From Choanephora cucurbitarum (Eukaryota > Mucoromycota > Mucoromycetes > Mucorales > Choanephoraceae): a stretch of 64,000 nt of DNA. The notes beneath the pieces were generated by a model. That model saw only the letters and a program-made list of their open reading frames with translations, was not told the origin of the DNA and ran no database searches. This document shows positions 36,377 to 47,940 of this stretch, in pieces (positions within the stretch are counted from its first letter, which is position 1; the number at the start of each line of letters is the position of its first letter). Made by a program: the position numbers and the translations under genes. The stretch is taken from the NCBI GenBank assembly GCA_025331435.1, contig JAIWNI010000019.1, positions 186,001-250,000 on the forward strand. The letters run 5' to 3'.

Positions 36377-37366
36377 CAGTCGTTCCAACGCCAAAGGGCG
36401 ATTTTTCATAACTCAAAAGACGGCGTTCATTTTTAATAAAGTTCGTTATTTCATACGAGAAATAAAATGACTACTCGTTTTTTTTATGAAGATGGTCAAG
36501 GTAAAATGATCGTATATCTTCGCTATCTTTTGATAGACCCGCAAAGTCTATCACAATCAAACAAATATCAGTATTGGCTGCTTTGATATGACTCATCATA
36601 TCTAAAAAGGAAAATGATATCAATTATAATTCTTTTGGTGATAAATGTATACAAATATACCTTGGGCACTTCCAGAAACATTATTCAATCGTTTTACAAG
36701 GGATTTACTCTTCTCGTGTAAATCTCTTGAGGCGATTTCATCCATGCTGTTAGAGAAGGGGGAAGCATAAAAGGTCTTGACTGAATATCTTTCTGTAAGC
36801 CTAATAGCCATAGTTTCTAATAATCGGACTCTGACATCGTCGTTTTCTATTACTTTTGATTTTCTTATGTAACCTATTAATTCATAGCCTTCTTCTTCTT
36901 CAAGACTCTTCATAAATGCTTTGTAGTATAGAGGTTGATTCATTATTGCTAGAACAGCATTATCTATAAATGAATTTAAATGTTACTTTTGTAAAGCTGG
37001 TAGCTTAACATTACCAAAAAAACCTTTCCTTCATAACGTACAGCATTCAGACTCGCTTTGTTGCAACGTCATTTTCTGTTTTTTTGTTTTTTTCTCATTT
37101 CCTTTGCTTTGAAAAAATGTAGTTTTTTTTTTTACTACACCAAGTTGTGAAGCTTTTGATATTCTTGTCATCGAAATAATCTGTAATACAGCATATTAAT
37201 GAATCGGCAACGCACATTTTTCTTCTTTCTTTGGAACGATTAGTTTTTAAGTAGAGCACCTCAGTCAAATTACAAAAACTGCCCTTTGGAAAAATCAAAC
37301 CACCCTTTGCGAAAAGTTATTAACCGCACTTTTCTAAAAACCCGCCCTTTGGCGTTGGAACGGCTG
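36377..37366. mobile_element. 990-bp TA-flanked TIR element carrying a gene
   Basis: The left end reads CAGTCGTTCCAACGCCAAAG and continues GGCG. The right end is its inverted repeat (one mismatch over 24 bp). Both ends abut TA (36375-36376 and 37367-37368), as for TA-targeting DNA transposons. The repeat motif CAAAGGG recurs subterminally on the right side. The interior is largely occupied by one minus-strand spliced gene and no recognisable DDE transposase. It lies 91 bp to the right of MITE copy 2, but its ends are unrelated to that MITE. Confidence 0.85.
36471..36943 (-). CDS. Resolvase-like protein inside the TIR element
   Basis: Exons 36943-36661 and 36601-36471 give at least 137 residues. 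Upstream exons inside the element are likely: coding-like pieces read NAVRYEGKVF near 36997-37052, and MCVADSLICCITDYF with DDKNIKSFTTW at 37227-37139. The core IGYIRKSKVIENDDVRVRLL, KTFYASPFSNSMDEIASRD and LIVIDFAGLSKDSEDIRSF lines up by eye with serine-recombinase catalytic domains: YxRxS with the nucleophile Ser, then VRxL, then LDRLxRxxxDM. The Arg residues of the last motif are not conserved. From memory, similar YLRKS-type proteins are multicopy in Mucorales. Homology to resolvases is my inference. Confidence 0.6.
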
Positions 37367-37519
37367 TATATTGATAGCGTCTGTTTTCGTATATTGTGTA
37401 ACAGATAACACGAAGACTGATAACAAGATTAACCCTATCTATCTCTGTCATTTGCATTTAAATACTCTAGATATGTCGATCTTTGCATTACCTTTTTTTT
37501 TGTTCTTTATTCTATTGCA

Positions 37520-39866
37520 ATGGCTATTTTATCACAAGGTAAATCAACACAATGATATTATACTATGGCCACCATCTCATTTATCGCATTAAACAGCTGC
37601 TGGTTATGGAGTTGTATTGGGGTAATTATAGCCAAGGAAAACAGTAGAAGGATATCAACTCATTTCTTTTTGCAAAGATTTGGTGCTCTGTTTGCATTGA
37701 TGATGACAGGCATTACTTACTTGTGTCAACGATATTTAAAAGAAGTACAGACATCTGAAATGTACATGACAGCTCAACGTACAGTCAAGACAGGTTTGGT
37801 TGCTAGTGCCATTGTATCTTCTTGGACATGGGCTGTAAATTATATGATCTTGTTACTTTAGCATGGTGACTCATTCCATTCTCTACATGAATGATAGGCT
37901 ACTCTATTGACAAGCACGGCTGTTGCTTATAAATATGGTGTCTCGGTAAGAAAGACAATGTACTGATCATTCATCAGATACTGATCTCTCTCTCTCTAAA
38001 AAAAAAGGGTCCTATATGGTATGCATCAGGCGCAGTGGTTCAAGTTTTGTTGTTTGCTGTATTGGCTATTGAACTCAAACGTCGTGCACCTAATGCGCAC
38101 ACAATTCTGGAAGTTGTATTAGCACGTTATGGAAAAGGCGCTCATATGGTGTATCTTACCTTTTCATTGATAACAAATATTGTAAGTGATAAGGAGTCGA
38201 ATAATGTGATATAATTGACGGATGGTTCCATTAGATTGTAACGGCCATGTTACTGCTAGGTGGAAGTGCTGTCATTCATTATTTAACTGGAATGCACATT
38301 GTGGCTGTCTGTATGTTGTTGCCATTAGGTGTTATCATCTACACATTATTTGGAGGTATCAAGGCTACTTTTATGTCTGATTATTCGTAAAGTCTATCTT
38401 CTGTGGGTATGTGAGTGTATTGCTTATGTCTTTTTTTTTTTTGGTTTGTAGTCATACTGTGGTGATCTTCATTATCATTCTTTCCTTCTTGTTTACAGTC
38501 TATTGTACTTCACCACAAATTGGGTCTATTGGTACTATGTATGATTTATTAGAAGCAGCATCAAAGAAGACACCTATTGTAGATAACGAACAAGGATCGC
38601 TTGTAACTATGTCTTCATTGCAATCACTTATTTTTGGGTAAGCAATTTAGACTAGACAGGGAACTCTGAACTAAATGCATGTACAGTATTATCAATATTG
38701 TAGGTAATTTCGGTACTGTATTTCTAGACAATGCCTATTGGCAACGTGCCATCGCTGCTCATCCTCAGTATGCAGTCAAAGCCTATCTAGTAGGTGGTCT
38801 TAGTTGGTTTGCTATCCCTTTTGCCTTGGCCACCACTATGGGATTAGCCGGCCGAGCACTTTCAATTGAACTCAGTGCTTCTGCTGTCAGTGAAGGTCTC
38901 GTCTTGCCTGATGTTGCTTCAGCACTCTTGGGTCAATCGGGTGCCTTTGCCTGTCTTGTGCTAGTCTTTATGGCCGTCACCAGTGCTTCCTCTGCTGAAC
39001 TGATTGCTGTCTCTTCTGTCTTTACTTACGATATCTATCGAACCTATTTCTGCCCTGAAGCCAAAGGACCTCAAGTGGTGCGTATCTCCCATCTGATGGT
39101 CATCTTGTTTGGTCTGTTGATGGGTGTTTTGGCCATCTTGCTTAACTGGACAGGGATCAATCTGGGCTATCTCTATACATTGATGGGTATCTTGATTTCA
39201 TCTGCTGTCATTCCTCTTGCACTGACGCTGTTATGGAGCAAACAATCCAGACTGGCTGCTATTGTGTCTCCTATCTTTGGTCTTGTAGCTGCCTTGGGTA
39301 CCTGGTTAGGTGTCACTCAAAGTCTGTATGGTACCATCACAGTAGCAACCACATCGGAGAATATGCCTATGATGGCAGGCAATCTGGTCGCTCTTTTTTC
39401 CCCTGTGCCTGTGACTCTCTTGTTGAGCTGGATTCAACCTGATCATTTCGATTTCAATGTCACACGTCAAATTCAAAAGGTGGAAGATGGCATGGAGCAA
39501 AGCGTAGAGGTGGAAGAGAGTGCGGATCAGGAGGAAATGGCTAAATCGTCTCGATTTGCCAAGATATCCAGTATCCTACTTTCCTTTATCCTGTTTATTC
39601 TGTGGCCATTGCCCATGTTCTTTTCAAGATATGTGTTCACTAAATCGTTTTTTACTGGCTGGATTACAGTATCTTTCATTTGGGTCTTTTGTAGTACTAT
39701 CGCTGTTGGTATCTACCCTATCTTTGAAGCAAGACGCACCATTGCCCTTATCTTTAAAGAGATAGGCCGTGATATCACAGGAAAGCGTCATGATCTACCT
39801 ATCATCGCTAAACCACACGAGGAAGAAGAGAAAGTCGTGGTTTATGAACTGACAATAAAATCTTAA
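37520..39866 (+). CDS. DUR3: Urea active transporter, sodium:solute symporter family
   Basis: Eight exons (37520-37538, 37597-37621, 37678-37834, 37898-37945, 38008-38181, 38235-38386, 38452-38637, 38687-39866) give 646 residues with about 15 membrane segments. Dur3 proteins carry urea, and in yeast also polyamines, across the plasma membrane with protons. The start [20 protein letters not shown] is typical of the family. Further landmarks are [62 protein letters not shown] and [22 protein letters not shown] large hydrophilic loop with acidic residues (about 500-530) precedes the last helices. The first two exons are tiny (19 and 25 nt), which automated predictions often miss. Confidence 0.93.
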
Positions 39867-39912
39867 AATTATATCTCTCCTTCCCTTTTTTTTTCTCTAT
39901 ATTGATTTCATC

Positions 39913-40715
39913 ATGACTCAGTAAGGATCGCATGCTTTCAACCCATGTCCATTATTGACAGACCTTGATTGCTTAGGCGCGATTTAGAAGACTTTTCTGA
40001 TGATGAAGCTCTCTTTGCAGAGCTTGAAAACGAAGAAGATACAGAAGTATCTGCCATTAGAGAAAGAAGAATCCAAGAGATTCAGAATGAGTAAGATAGC
40101 AAGACCAAGTGATGCTATTGCTAAACTCAGTTGTTCTATAGAATCAATAGACGACATGCTCATGCAGAAAACAACCATGGATCCTATACTGACATCACTA
40201 AAGAAAAAGAGTTCATGAACATCACGACCTCAGAGAAATATGTAGTAGGCCACTTCTATCATCGAGACTTTAGACGATGTAAAATCATGGATACCCATTT
40301 AGAGGTAATTGAATTGAGCCTCTAAACACATATAATGGCATTGACAGTTCCGTAAAGGCATTAGCCAAGAAATACTATGATACCCGATTCATCAAGATTG
40401 ATGTACAAAATGCACCTTTTCTAGTAGAGAAACTTCAAGTACGCGTTTTACCTTGTGTCATGGCATGGACAAATGGTTATGCACAAACAAAGTAATATGA
40501 AAAGAGAGCAAGAGGAAATGATGAAATACCTAACCTAGGATAATAGAATTGTAGGGTTTGATGATTTAGGCAATACAGATAGTTTTCAGACAGCCGCACT
40601 TGAACTAAAGTTGTTACATGCAGGCGTGATTCGAAAGAAAGAGGAGCAAAAGACGACTGAAAAGAAGTCTATCTTTCAATCAAACGATACTGATTCAGAA
40701 CTTGAAGATGATTAA
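39913..40715 (+). CDS. Phosducin-like / TXNDC9-type thioredoxin-fold protein
   Basis: Exons 39913-39920, 39977-40090, 40142-40304, 40358-40491 and 40547-40715 give 195 residues. The order matches the TXNDC9/Plp1 family: acidic start (RDLEDFSDDEALFAELE), KEKEFMNITTSEKYVVGHFY, RDFRRCKIMDTHLEALAKKY and RFIKIDVQNAPFLVEKLQVR with VLPCVMAW, then VGFDDLGNTDSF. The thioredoxin CxxC is absent (FYHRDFRRC), as in this family, whose members help the chaperonin CCT fold actin and tubulin. The first exon encodes only 2.7 codons. Acceptors at 40357 and 40546 were chosen to keep frame and family sequence. Confidence 0.87.
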
Positions 40716-40813
40716 TAAAGTAATCATTTTGATTGGCTTGTATGTCTTGAGTTTAAAATCCTATAAAATTCGACTTTGCAAGGAATTTTTTTTTCTATGT
40801 GTTTTATAGTAGG

Positions 40814-43800
40814 ATGTCAACCATGCATACTGTTCATCCTGATCAAATAAAAAACTTTTACAACAGTAGAAAGACGAATGTAAATAAACTGACTTGAGCA
40901 GAAAAGCAATCTAGAAAACTAATACCCTTTACGTGCTTCTAGAAAGTATATCAACACGCTGATTTTGATTATTTTGAAGAGCCCAGTATTGAAGATGAGT
41001 TGAATGAGTTTATATCCTACCATGAAATCAAATCTGAGTTTGGTCAATATGAATCTGAATACAATCAGTCATTTCCACGTAAGGCGATCTCTTTCTCGTT
41101 GTCTGTATTTATTCACACTTGTACTTTTGTCTTAGAAAAGTATGGCATCCATCCAGTAGACAACAGAAACAAGACATCATTCAAAACTGTCTAGATCAAT
41201 TTGACCTTCAAGATCAACACAAGCGTACTAGGGCTACTCAACAATTAGTCTATATTGCTTTAGGTAAATAGTGTGAAATAGGTTTTATGGATAGTCACTT
41301 ATATTTCTATACAGGCAATTATGGAGAATACAGAGGTCATGTAGATGAACACAGACAATCAATGAAAGAGAACAGCCAACTTCTCTATCAACTGAATACC
41401 ATTCCAGCCATTCAACAATCATTAAATGCTGCCTGTCAATATATAGAAACACCTATTGAGTAAAGTAAATAAGACCTTCAAAGAGAATGAGGGAGGGGGG
41501 GGGGGAGATGATAACACTCTCCAGTGAGATGAGGGATATATTAATCAATTTTACTAGACTGACTGAAGTCAATTTATACTGTCATGAAATTGATATGCAT
41601 TTGACTATCTTATTTCTGATGGCCTTGTTTAATCCACTTCAAGAGGATGAAGAGGGACTTGTTGAATGTCTATTGAATCTGGTGGTTCGATTAAAAGAGC
41701 ATTTCACCAAATCATTTCCCTTAAAGAAGGTAAGCACAGTCCTCCAAAGATAGATTGTAAAGGATTACTCATGAATCCATATAGCTTATGTTGGCATTGC
41801 ATAAAATGTTGTCAATCACATTAGGACCATTAGATGAATCCATGAAATCCAACATGCGATCTATCTGCCACTTGCCTACTGAAAAGCACCCAGTCAAATT
41901 GACACCTGAAGAATTACATCATTGGTATCAACAGACACAGGAGAAATACCATATGTTTCAACCTACACCTTTACCTTCATCCATTGCCAACACACTGACT
42001 GCCACTTATTCCAATCAACTGACTTCTGCCATGGGATTATCAGATGCGACTCAAAAGATGGATTTACCTTATCAGACTCTATTTCCCTCCAAGAACAACA
42101 CCACCAGCACCAATCCAACTCAACCTACCAAAAGACAACAGATGACGACAACAAACAGTTTTGTACAAGAATTACCTCATAGTCTAACAGAGGCCAATGA
42201 AGTCTATCTTCAACACCTCTATATCTCTTTGGCAGATTACCAACTGATTCATGAAAGAGAAAGGGCAGTGCATCGATGGGAACAATCTGCAGAGAAGAAC
42301 GATTGGTGTCAGTTATGGGATCAGTTGGAGCCACCCTATCGTCAGAAGATGCAGAAGGTAGAACAGTTGTTTATTAGTCTGGCACCTCATGTTCAGAGCA
42401 TGGTGGTTGTGTTGCTCAAGCTCTTGTTGTCTACTGTCTCGATTGGCAAGGACAAAGAGGCAGATATCTTGGAGGATATCAATATCACTCGAAATAGAGA
42501 GAGTATCTCAAAGGCAGCTTCAGGCATTTTGCTACTCTTGTTGAAATGGTTTAAGCTATCACGTAAGTATACATGAACTGTAGGTGGGTATTCAGAGACT
42601 GATCTTTATCTGTTTGTGCGTATGTTAGATGTCTTGAAGTTTGAATATCTTTCTCAAGCATTAGTGGATTCTGGTTGTATGTTGCTTATCTTGAAACTAT
42701 TGGGATTACAAGAAATAGCCCTCTTGGCCTCTAAAAAGACAGATGATCCCAGTCAAAGGTAGAGTATGATGTTGTTCTTATCCTCTATCTAATCTATATG
42801 ATGGGTGATTAGCTTTATTGGATTTATAGCCAAAATGGAGCCTAGTTTAAATGAAGATGAAGATGATGAAGATGGAAAATATACAAACAAGCGTAACTTG
42901 ACGTGGTCTATTCACCTCTTGCGTATCTTGCAAATGATCACCAAAAGAAAGACACATCGTATCCTATTACTCGTACAATACAAATCCTCAGTAAGTTAGC
43001 CTTTGATCTACTCAGTCACTCTCTTTCTAACACTTATTTGCATTAGGCTATCTTGAAACGATTGCTAAAAGTAGGCCATCCTACTATGGATTTGTATGTC
43101 TTGAAGAACTTGAAGAATCAAGTACCTTTTATGGGTAGAAAATGGAGATCAAGTAAAGTGATTTATGAGTGTTGACTAAACCAAACAAAAAAGACAAAGA
43201 GACTGACATTGGTTTAGATAACATGAAGACCATCTCTGCTATCTATGCTACCTGTTTGACTTATCTGAATGATGAATGGCTATCATTACAAGAAGGCCTC
43301 AATCATACAGAAGAAGGAGCAGTAAAGTATATCTTTCTTAAGAGGGAGAGTAATGGACAGTATAGGCTAATTTCCTTATAGTCAAAAGAGATCAGTTTGC
43401 GTGCCTTAACTCGACTCTATGTGGGACAACACTATTTACCTCAACTGATGCCTACGATGGATGATACGCCTTCTATGTATCATGAATCTAATGGATTATC
43501 ATCCGATCTGATCGAGTTGGATCCTAATTTCAAAAGAGATTATCGTGATTGGTTACAATCGGATGTGTATCAGACTGAAGAAGAAGAAGAAGAAGAAGAA
43601 GAAACACACTCTTTGGTAGGCACGCCTTTACCTGATGCTATGCCTAAACCTATTTCACCTGATGATCTAGCCAATGAAATCAACAAGCTCTATCTTGAAG
43701 AACTAGAGCGTGAATTTGAAAAGAAGAAGAAACAAAAGGAGCAAGAAGAGATGGCACAGTCTAATGTAGATGGATGGGATCAACCTGTTCAAATGCCTGT

Positions 43801-44050
43801 CAAACAACAACAACAACAACAGGAAGAAGAAGAAGAAGGAGACGATGTTGTCGAAGAATTAGATCCACTTCAGGATATCAATTGGGAGAATCTAACAGAA
43901 GAAGATCTCAAACAGAGGTTGACATTGGTAGAAGAAAAGACAGTGCAACGGTGGATGAATGTGGATATGGATGATCCTCGTTACCTTAAAGTTGTCAATC
44001 CTCTTGAAACAGAAATACCTTTAGATGAAGAAGGTTGGCCAATGTGGTAA
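40814..44050 (+). CDS. FAR11: Far11/STRIP1-type STRIPAK complex protein
   Basis: Eleven exons (40814-40879, 40943-41078, 41141-41263, 41315-41459, 41525-41729, 41785-42562, 42629-42758, 42813-42990, 43047-43152, 43218-43321, 43382-44050) give about 879 residues. The N-terminal N1221-type region includes DFDYFEEPSIEDELNEFISY and the helical repeats around LYQLNTIPAIQQSLNAACQY. The C-terminal DUF3402-type region includes LKNLKNQVPFMGRKWRS, NMKTISAIYATCLTYLNDEW, ALTRLYVGQHYLPQL and an FKRDYRDWL stretch. This is the scaffold of the striatin-PP2A complex (Far11, Ham-2), controlling cell-cycle arrest and hyphal fusion in other fungi. An acidic Glu run and Gln run precede the end. The junction 41078/41141 is the weakest. 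Confidence 0.88.
43577..43603 (+). repeat. (GAA)n trinucleotide run in FAR11
   Basis: About nine GAA codons in a row encode an acidic Glu stretch between the DUF3402-type region and the tail. A CAA run (43804-43820) encoding six Gln lies further downstream. Confidence 0.75.
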
Positions 44051-44165
44051 AAGATAATAATAAAATATCGGATAAACTTTTACACTAGTGAAATGTGTGA
44101 TTCTTGCTGACAATGCGAAATGGAGAGGGGGAATTTTTCTTTCTTTCTTTTTATACTGTGTTGAC

Positions 44166-46422
44166 ATGACAAAGATCACCATCACCAATGAACACAATGA
44201 GTCTATTGTAGGCATTTTAGAAGAAAAGCCTACACCTCTTCCTAGACTAGCATTGATTGTACATGGTGTATTAGGTACATAATGAGAATTTGAAGCTTTA
44301 GATAGAGTGTATATCGATAATCATCTATTTAAAGGGCATAAGGATTATCTGTTTCAACGCCTACTTGCTCAAGAATTGCCTATCTCTTCTTTTCGTTTTG
44401 ATTTAAGAGGCAATGGTGAAAGTACAGGCTCACCAGGATTTGCTAATATGTTGGTAACTATAGTTCATATCCTTCCATGGTCTTCATCTAGTCCTAATGG
44501 ATTGTTTACAAAAAGGAAGATACAGAAGACATTCATACAGTAGCGGCCTATTTTGAAGCCAAAGGATATGAGATTTATGCTGTCATTGGGCATTCAAGAG
44601 GTATACATGGACCCATAGGACATGGTCGATATTGTGTTTCTAAGATGTAAATAGGTGCTATTGCTTCCTTTAAGTATGCTGCTACCTGTGAAAAGCCTGT
44701 GCCTATCATGGTCAACATTTCAGGTCGTTTCAAGATGAATGATAATCAGTTGAACACAAGCAGACCAGAAATTGGTCAAGCATTAAGAGAACATGTAAAG
44801 AATGAGAAATGATCTTTTTTTAAAAAAAAAGAAAAACTAAATATCATCTGTATATAGGGTTATTTTGATTGGCATGTCAAGCAAAGAGACAGAATAGTGA
44901 CCATTAAGGTTACACAGCAAGAAGTTGATAGATTCTATAATTGGTCCAATGAACATGGTAACAAACACCAAAAGAAAAAGGAGGTAGTTTACTAAATGCT
45001 AAAACAGTATCTCGAATTCCGCTTTCTACCTGTGTTTTAACATGTCATGGTCTAAAGGATAATGTAATCACTCTTGTTTCATAACTCTAATGATCCTTAT
45101 TCTAACTCCATGCTCTCTAGATTGTGCCTCCTTATAATGCAGCCATGTTTGCTAACCGAGTACCCAACCATACATTAACGCTTATTCCGGAAGCAGACCA
45201 TAATTTCAAAGGTCGATTTGAGATCATCACAAAGGAAGTGGTTGATTTTGTTACTCAGCATCAATTGAATCACTATCAGAAGGCAATCCGTATGGGTCAA
45301 CAGGCAGGACTTGTGATCCCTCGTTGGATAGATATTGAAGGTGTCCGTAACTTTCGTGATATTGGTGGTTGGCCTGTTCAAAATGGCAGTGGCTATATCC
45401 GTGAACGTGTCGTATTCCGGTCTGGAAAGTAAGAGAAGCAAGAAAATGATTTAAACAATATGCTTAAACTCCATTCTAGTTTAGCCAAAATAACAGATCA
45501 AGGTCGACTTCGATTACGTATGTTGAATGTGAAGGCTGTATTTGACTTTAGATTGGATCATGAAGTTGAAAGAGATGGATTTTTAACGTAAAGCAGCCAT
45601 TATTATTATTATTATTTTCATTTAACTCTTTTTGATAGAAATACTCCTGAAATCGTACGAATTGAGTGTAATTTGTACAAGGAGGTAGTCAAGACAAATG
45701 AAGAATACTTCAAACAATTAAAAGTTTTTCTGGATGGAGAAAAAGGGTTTGCTGAAGGTTGGTTAAGAAATATAGCATTTAAATGGATCGAAACTTAGTT
45801 TTTTTTTCTGGGTTCTTTCTATATATAGGCTATAAGGTTATCTTGGATTCTGGAAAGAAGCTTATTGGAGATGTGTTCCGTTATATGATAAAGGAACTTT
45901 CTATCTATCATCGTTCTTCTATTATCATTCATTGTACAGCAGGAAAAGACCGTACAGGTGTCTTTGTGATGCTTCTGTTAGGTCTTTGTGGTGTAGATGA
46001 TGAGATTATTGCTAGGGAATATGAAATGACCAATCTTGGTTATTTTGGTAAATAATTGAAGAGAAGGGAGAGAAAGGAGAGAGAGAGAGAGAGAGAGGGA
46101 AACTGATATTTTTCTATTATAGATTTTGAAAAAGATCTTGATAAGAGATCACATCAATTGGGTGTATCAGTAGAGAATTTACGTGCTGCTTTATCTGCAT
46201 CGTAAGTGGTGATAATGTAATAACACGCATATCACTCATGTTGACTATAGATACGGTGGCATGAGATTAGCTATTCAACAGCTTAAAGAGACGTATGGAT
46301 CATTTGAGGCTTATGTGATTCAGCAATGTGGTCTCTCTCAGAGTGAAGTAGAGGCCATTCGTCAATTGATGATTGTGCCTATTCGTTTCGAAGAAAGACA
46401 GTTATATCGACCCAAGTTTTAA
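44166..46422 (+). CDS. Alpha/beta-hydrolase fused to a protein-tyrosine phosphatase
   Basis: Twelve exons (44166-44274, 44335-44453, 44516-44600, 44655-44794, 44858-44957, 45008-45063, 45121-45428, 45480-45587, 45639-45757, 45829-46047, 46123-46201, 46251-46422) give 537 residues. Residues 1-250 are a serine hydrolase: LIVHGVLG, SSFRFDLRGNGESTG, nucleophile elbow VIGHSRG, LTCHGLKDNIVP with the Asp, and PEADHNFKG with the His. Residues 270-537 are a fungal-type tyrosine phosphatase: IEGVRNFRDIGGWP, VFRSG, VKAVFDFRLDHEVERD, and the P-loop IIHCTAGKDRTG near 416. Both domains are read through in the single exon 45121-45428. Substrates are unknown. Confidence 0.88.
46078..46098. repeat. (GA)n run in an intron
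   Basis: A GA-dinucleotide tract within the intron 46048-46122 of the hydrolase-phosphatase gene. Confidence 0.7.
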
Positions 46423-46649
46423 TAAGAATGGAAAACAATAAACAAATTTAGGCCTTACATATTACAAACATTCATCAAATAAAGTGGGATGGAATGTTGA
46501 ACACCAAAAATCAATCTGTCTGATCAAATAACCTCCGTTTTTAAGACAGAAATCCTATACCCCCCCCCCCTTTTTAAAAAAATTAATATATAAATCTATA
46601 TGTTTCAACCATCAAAAAAAAACAATAAGATTATCTTTCCTTTCCTTAT

Positions 46650-47894
46650 ATGCACTCATATCCTTCTAGGCCACATTTGGCTGTTTGTTTACCAGAGATA
46701 GTCAGCCATATATTTTCCTTTTTAATACCCAATCAAAATGAAGAACCAAAAAAGAGGATGTACACAGACATTTACGCCTGTTTGACAGTGAATCACCTAT
46801 GGCATGATTGTGCCAGTCGTCTTGTCTGGAGAAAGGCTTTATTTGAGGACATCAGAGACGATATGGATGATTTCATGAAATTCGCTTCTGTCATCTCCAA
46901 TGCATCCATGCCTACCCTATCACCTTCAACATCTACCACAGCCGATGCATTAGCCGTAGGTGGAGTGACACCCAATACACACATGCCTCTTCTCTTATTA
47001 CAACCCTCTTGTTCGTCCTCATCATTGGATACAGTTAATACACCCTCAGATGACAGCTTGACAAGAGAGAAATCATCGTCAGTATCGCCTGAAGCACTCT
47101 ATCACCAGATTGAACAACTCAGCAGAACACAGCAGCAGACAGAGAACAGGTTAGCTCTCTACCGAAAATTCCTTCGTATTCTCTCGGTCCGTAAGATGAA
47201 AGAGAAATCTGTCAACTACCCACTATCTTTGATCGGTAAGATGGCCACTCGACTAGAACATCTGGATATCTATATCTGTGACCATTTCGCCAATGAGACA
47301 CTCTATCCCTTTTTGGATCATCATTCTTTGACCTATCTCTCGTTAGCTGGTTGTCATCATATCTCAGATGAAGCGATTTTGAAGGTAGCAGAGACATGTA
47401 AACAATTGGAACATTTGGATTTAAGGGCATGTGGACTCGTGTCTGATCTGTCACTTTCGGCCATTGCTCTCAACTGTCCATGGTTACGGCACTTGAATGT
47501 AGGAAGAATCAGGGACCGAGAAAAGGTGACGATCAAGTCGATTGAGTTGATAGCCAAGTATACACAGGCAGCTGTCTTGGGTCTAGCTGGGTGTGATATG
47601 GACGATGCCTGTATGATTGCCTTGGCCAAGTATCGAGGGACCGGTCTTGAACGTGTCTCGGTCAACAGTTGCTTTAAAATTTCGAATGAAACTGTTTATA
47701 CCTACATCCGCCATTGTCCTAACCTGTCTGTATTTGAAATGAAAGAATGTCATCATATCAATGATTGGGAAGCAGTGGCCGAACTCGTTCAACGGAAAGT
47801 CTTATTGACCTTATGTGATCAACAAAACAGAGCCTTTTCTGAATGGGCTCGTATTCGAGGCAGAATATTAGATGTCAAAGCACCTTTAAAATAA
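46650..47894 (+). CDS. F-box / leucine-rich-repeat protein
   Basis: An intronless gene of 414 residues. An F-box-like segment lies at residues 8-65 (LPEIVSHIFSFL, ACLTVNHLWHDCASRLVWRK), separated by a Ser/Thr-rich linker and a short coiled coil (LYHQIEQLSRTQQQTENRL) from a leucine-rich-repeat array at about 195-395. Individual repeats are plain: RLEHLDIYICD, LTYLSLAGCHHISDEAILKV, LEHLDLRACGLVSDLSLSAI and AAVLGLAGCDMDDACMIALA. These proteins select substrates for SCF ubiquitin ligases; the arrangement recalls Grr1/Amn1-type proteins. The substrate is unknown. The 5' leader holds a 12-base C run. Confidence 0.87.
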   Translation: MHSYPSRPHLAVCLPEIVSHIFSFLIPNQNEEPKKRMYTDIYACLTVNHLWHDCASRLVWRKALFEDIRDDMDDFMKFASVISNASMPTLSPSTSTTADALAVGGVTPNTHMPLLLLQPSCSSSSLDTVNTPSDDSLTREKSSSVSPEALYHQIEQLSRTQQQTENRLALYRKFLRILSVRKMKEKSVNYPLSLIGKMATRLEHLDIYICDHFANETLYPFLDHHSLTYLSLAGCHHISDEAILKVAETCKQLEHLDLRACGLVSDLSLSAIALNCPWLRHLNVGRIRDREKVTIKSIELIAKYTQAAVLGLAGCDMDDACMIALAKYRGTGLERVSVNSCFKISNETVYTYIRHCPNLSVFEMKECHHINDWEAVAELVQRKVLLTLCDQQNRAFSEWARIRGRILDVKAPLK

Positions 47895-47940
47895 TTTAAT
47901 ACCCCCCCCCCTCTCTCTCTTAATAAAGGCTTCTTTTTTT

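Noticed and set aside
39233..39765. Overlapping plus-strand frames within DUR3
   Set aside because: They are alternative-frame shadows of the long last DUR3 exon.
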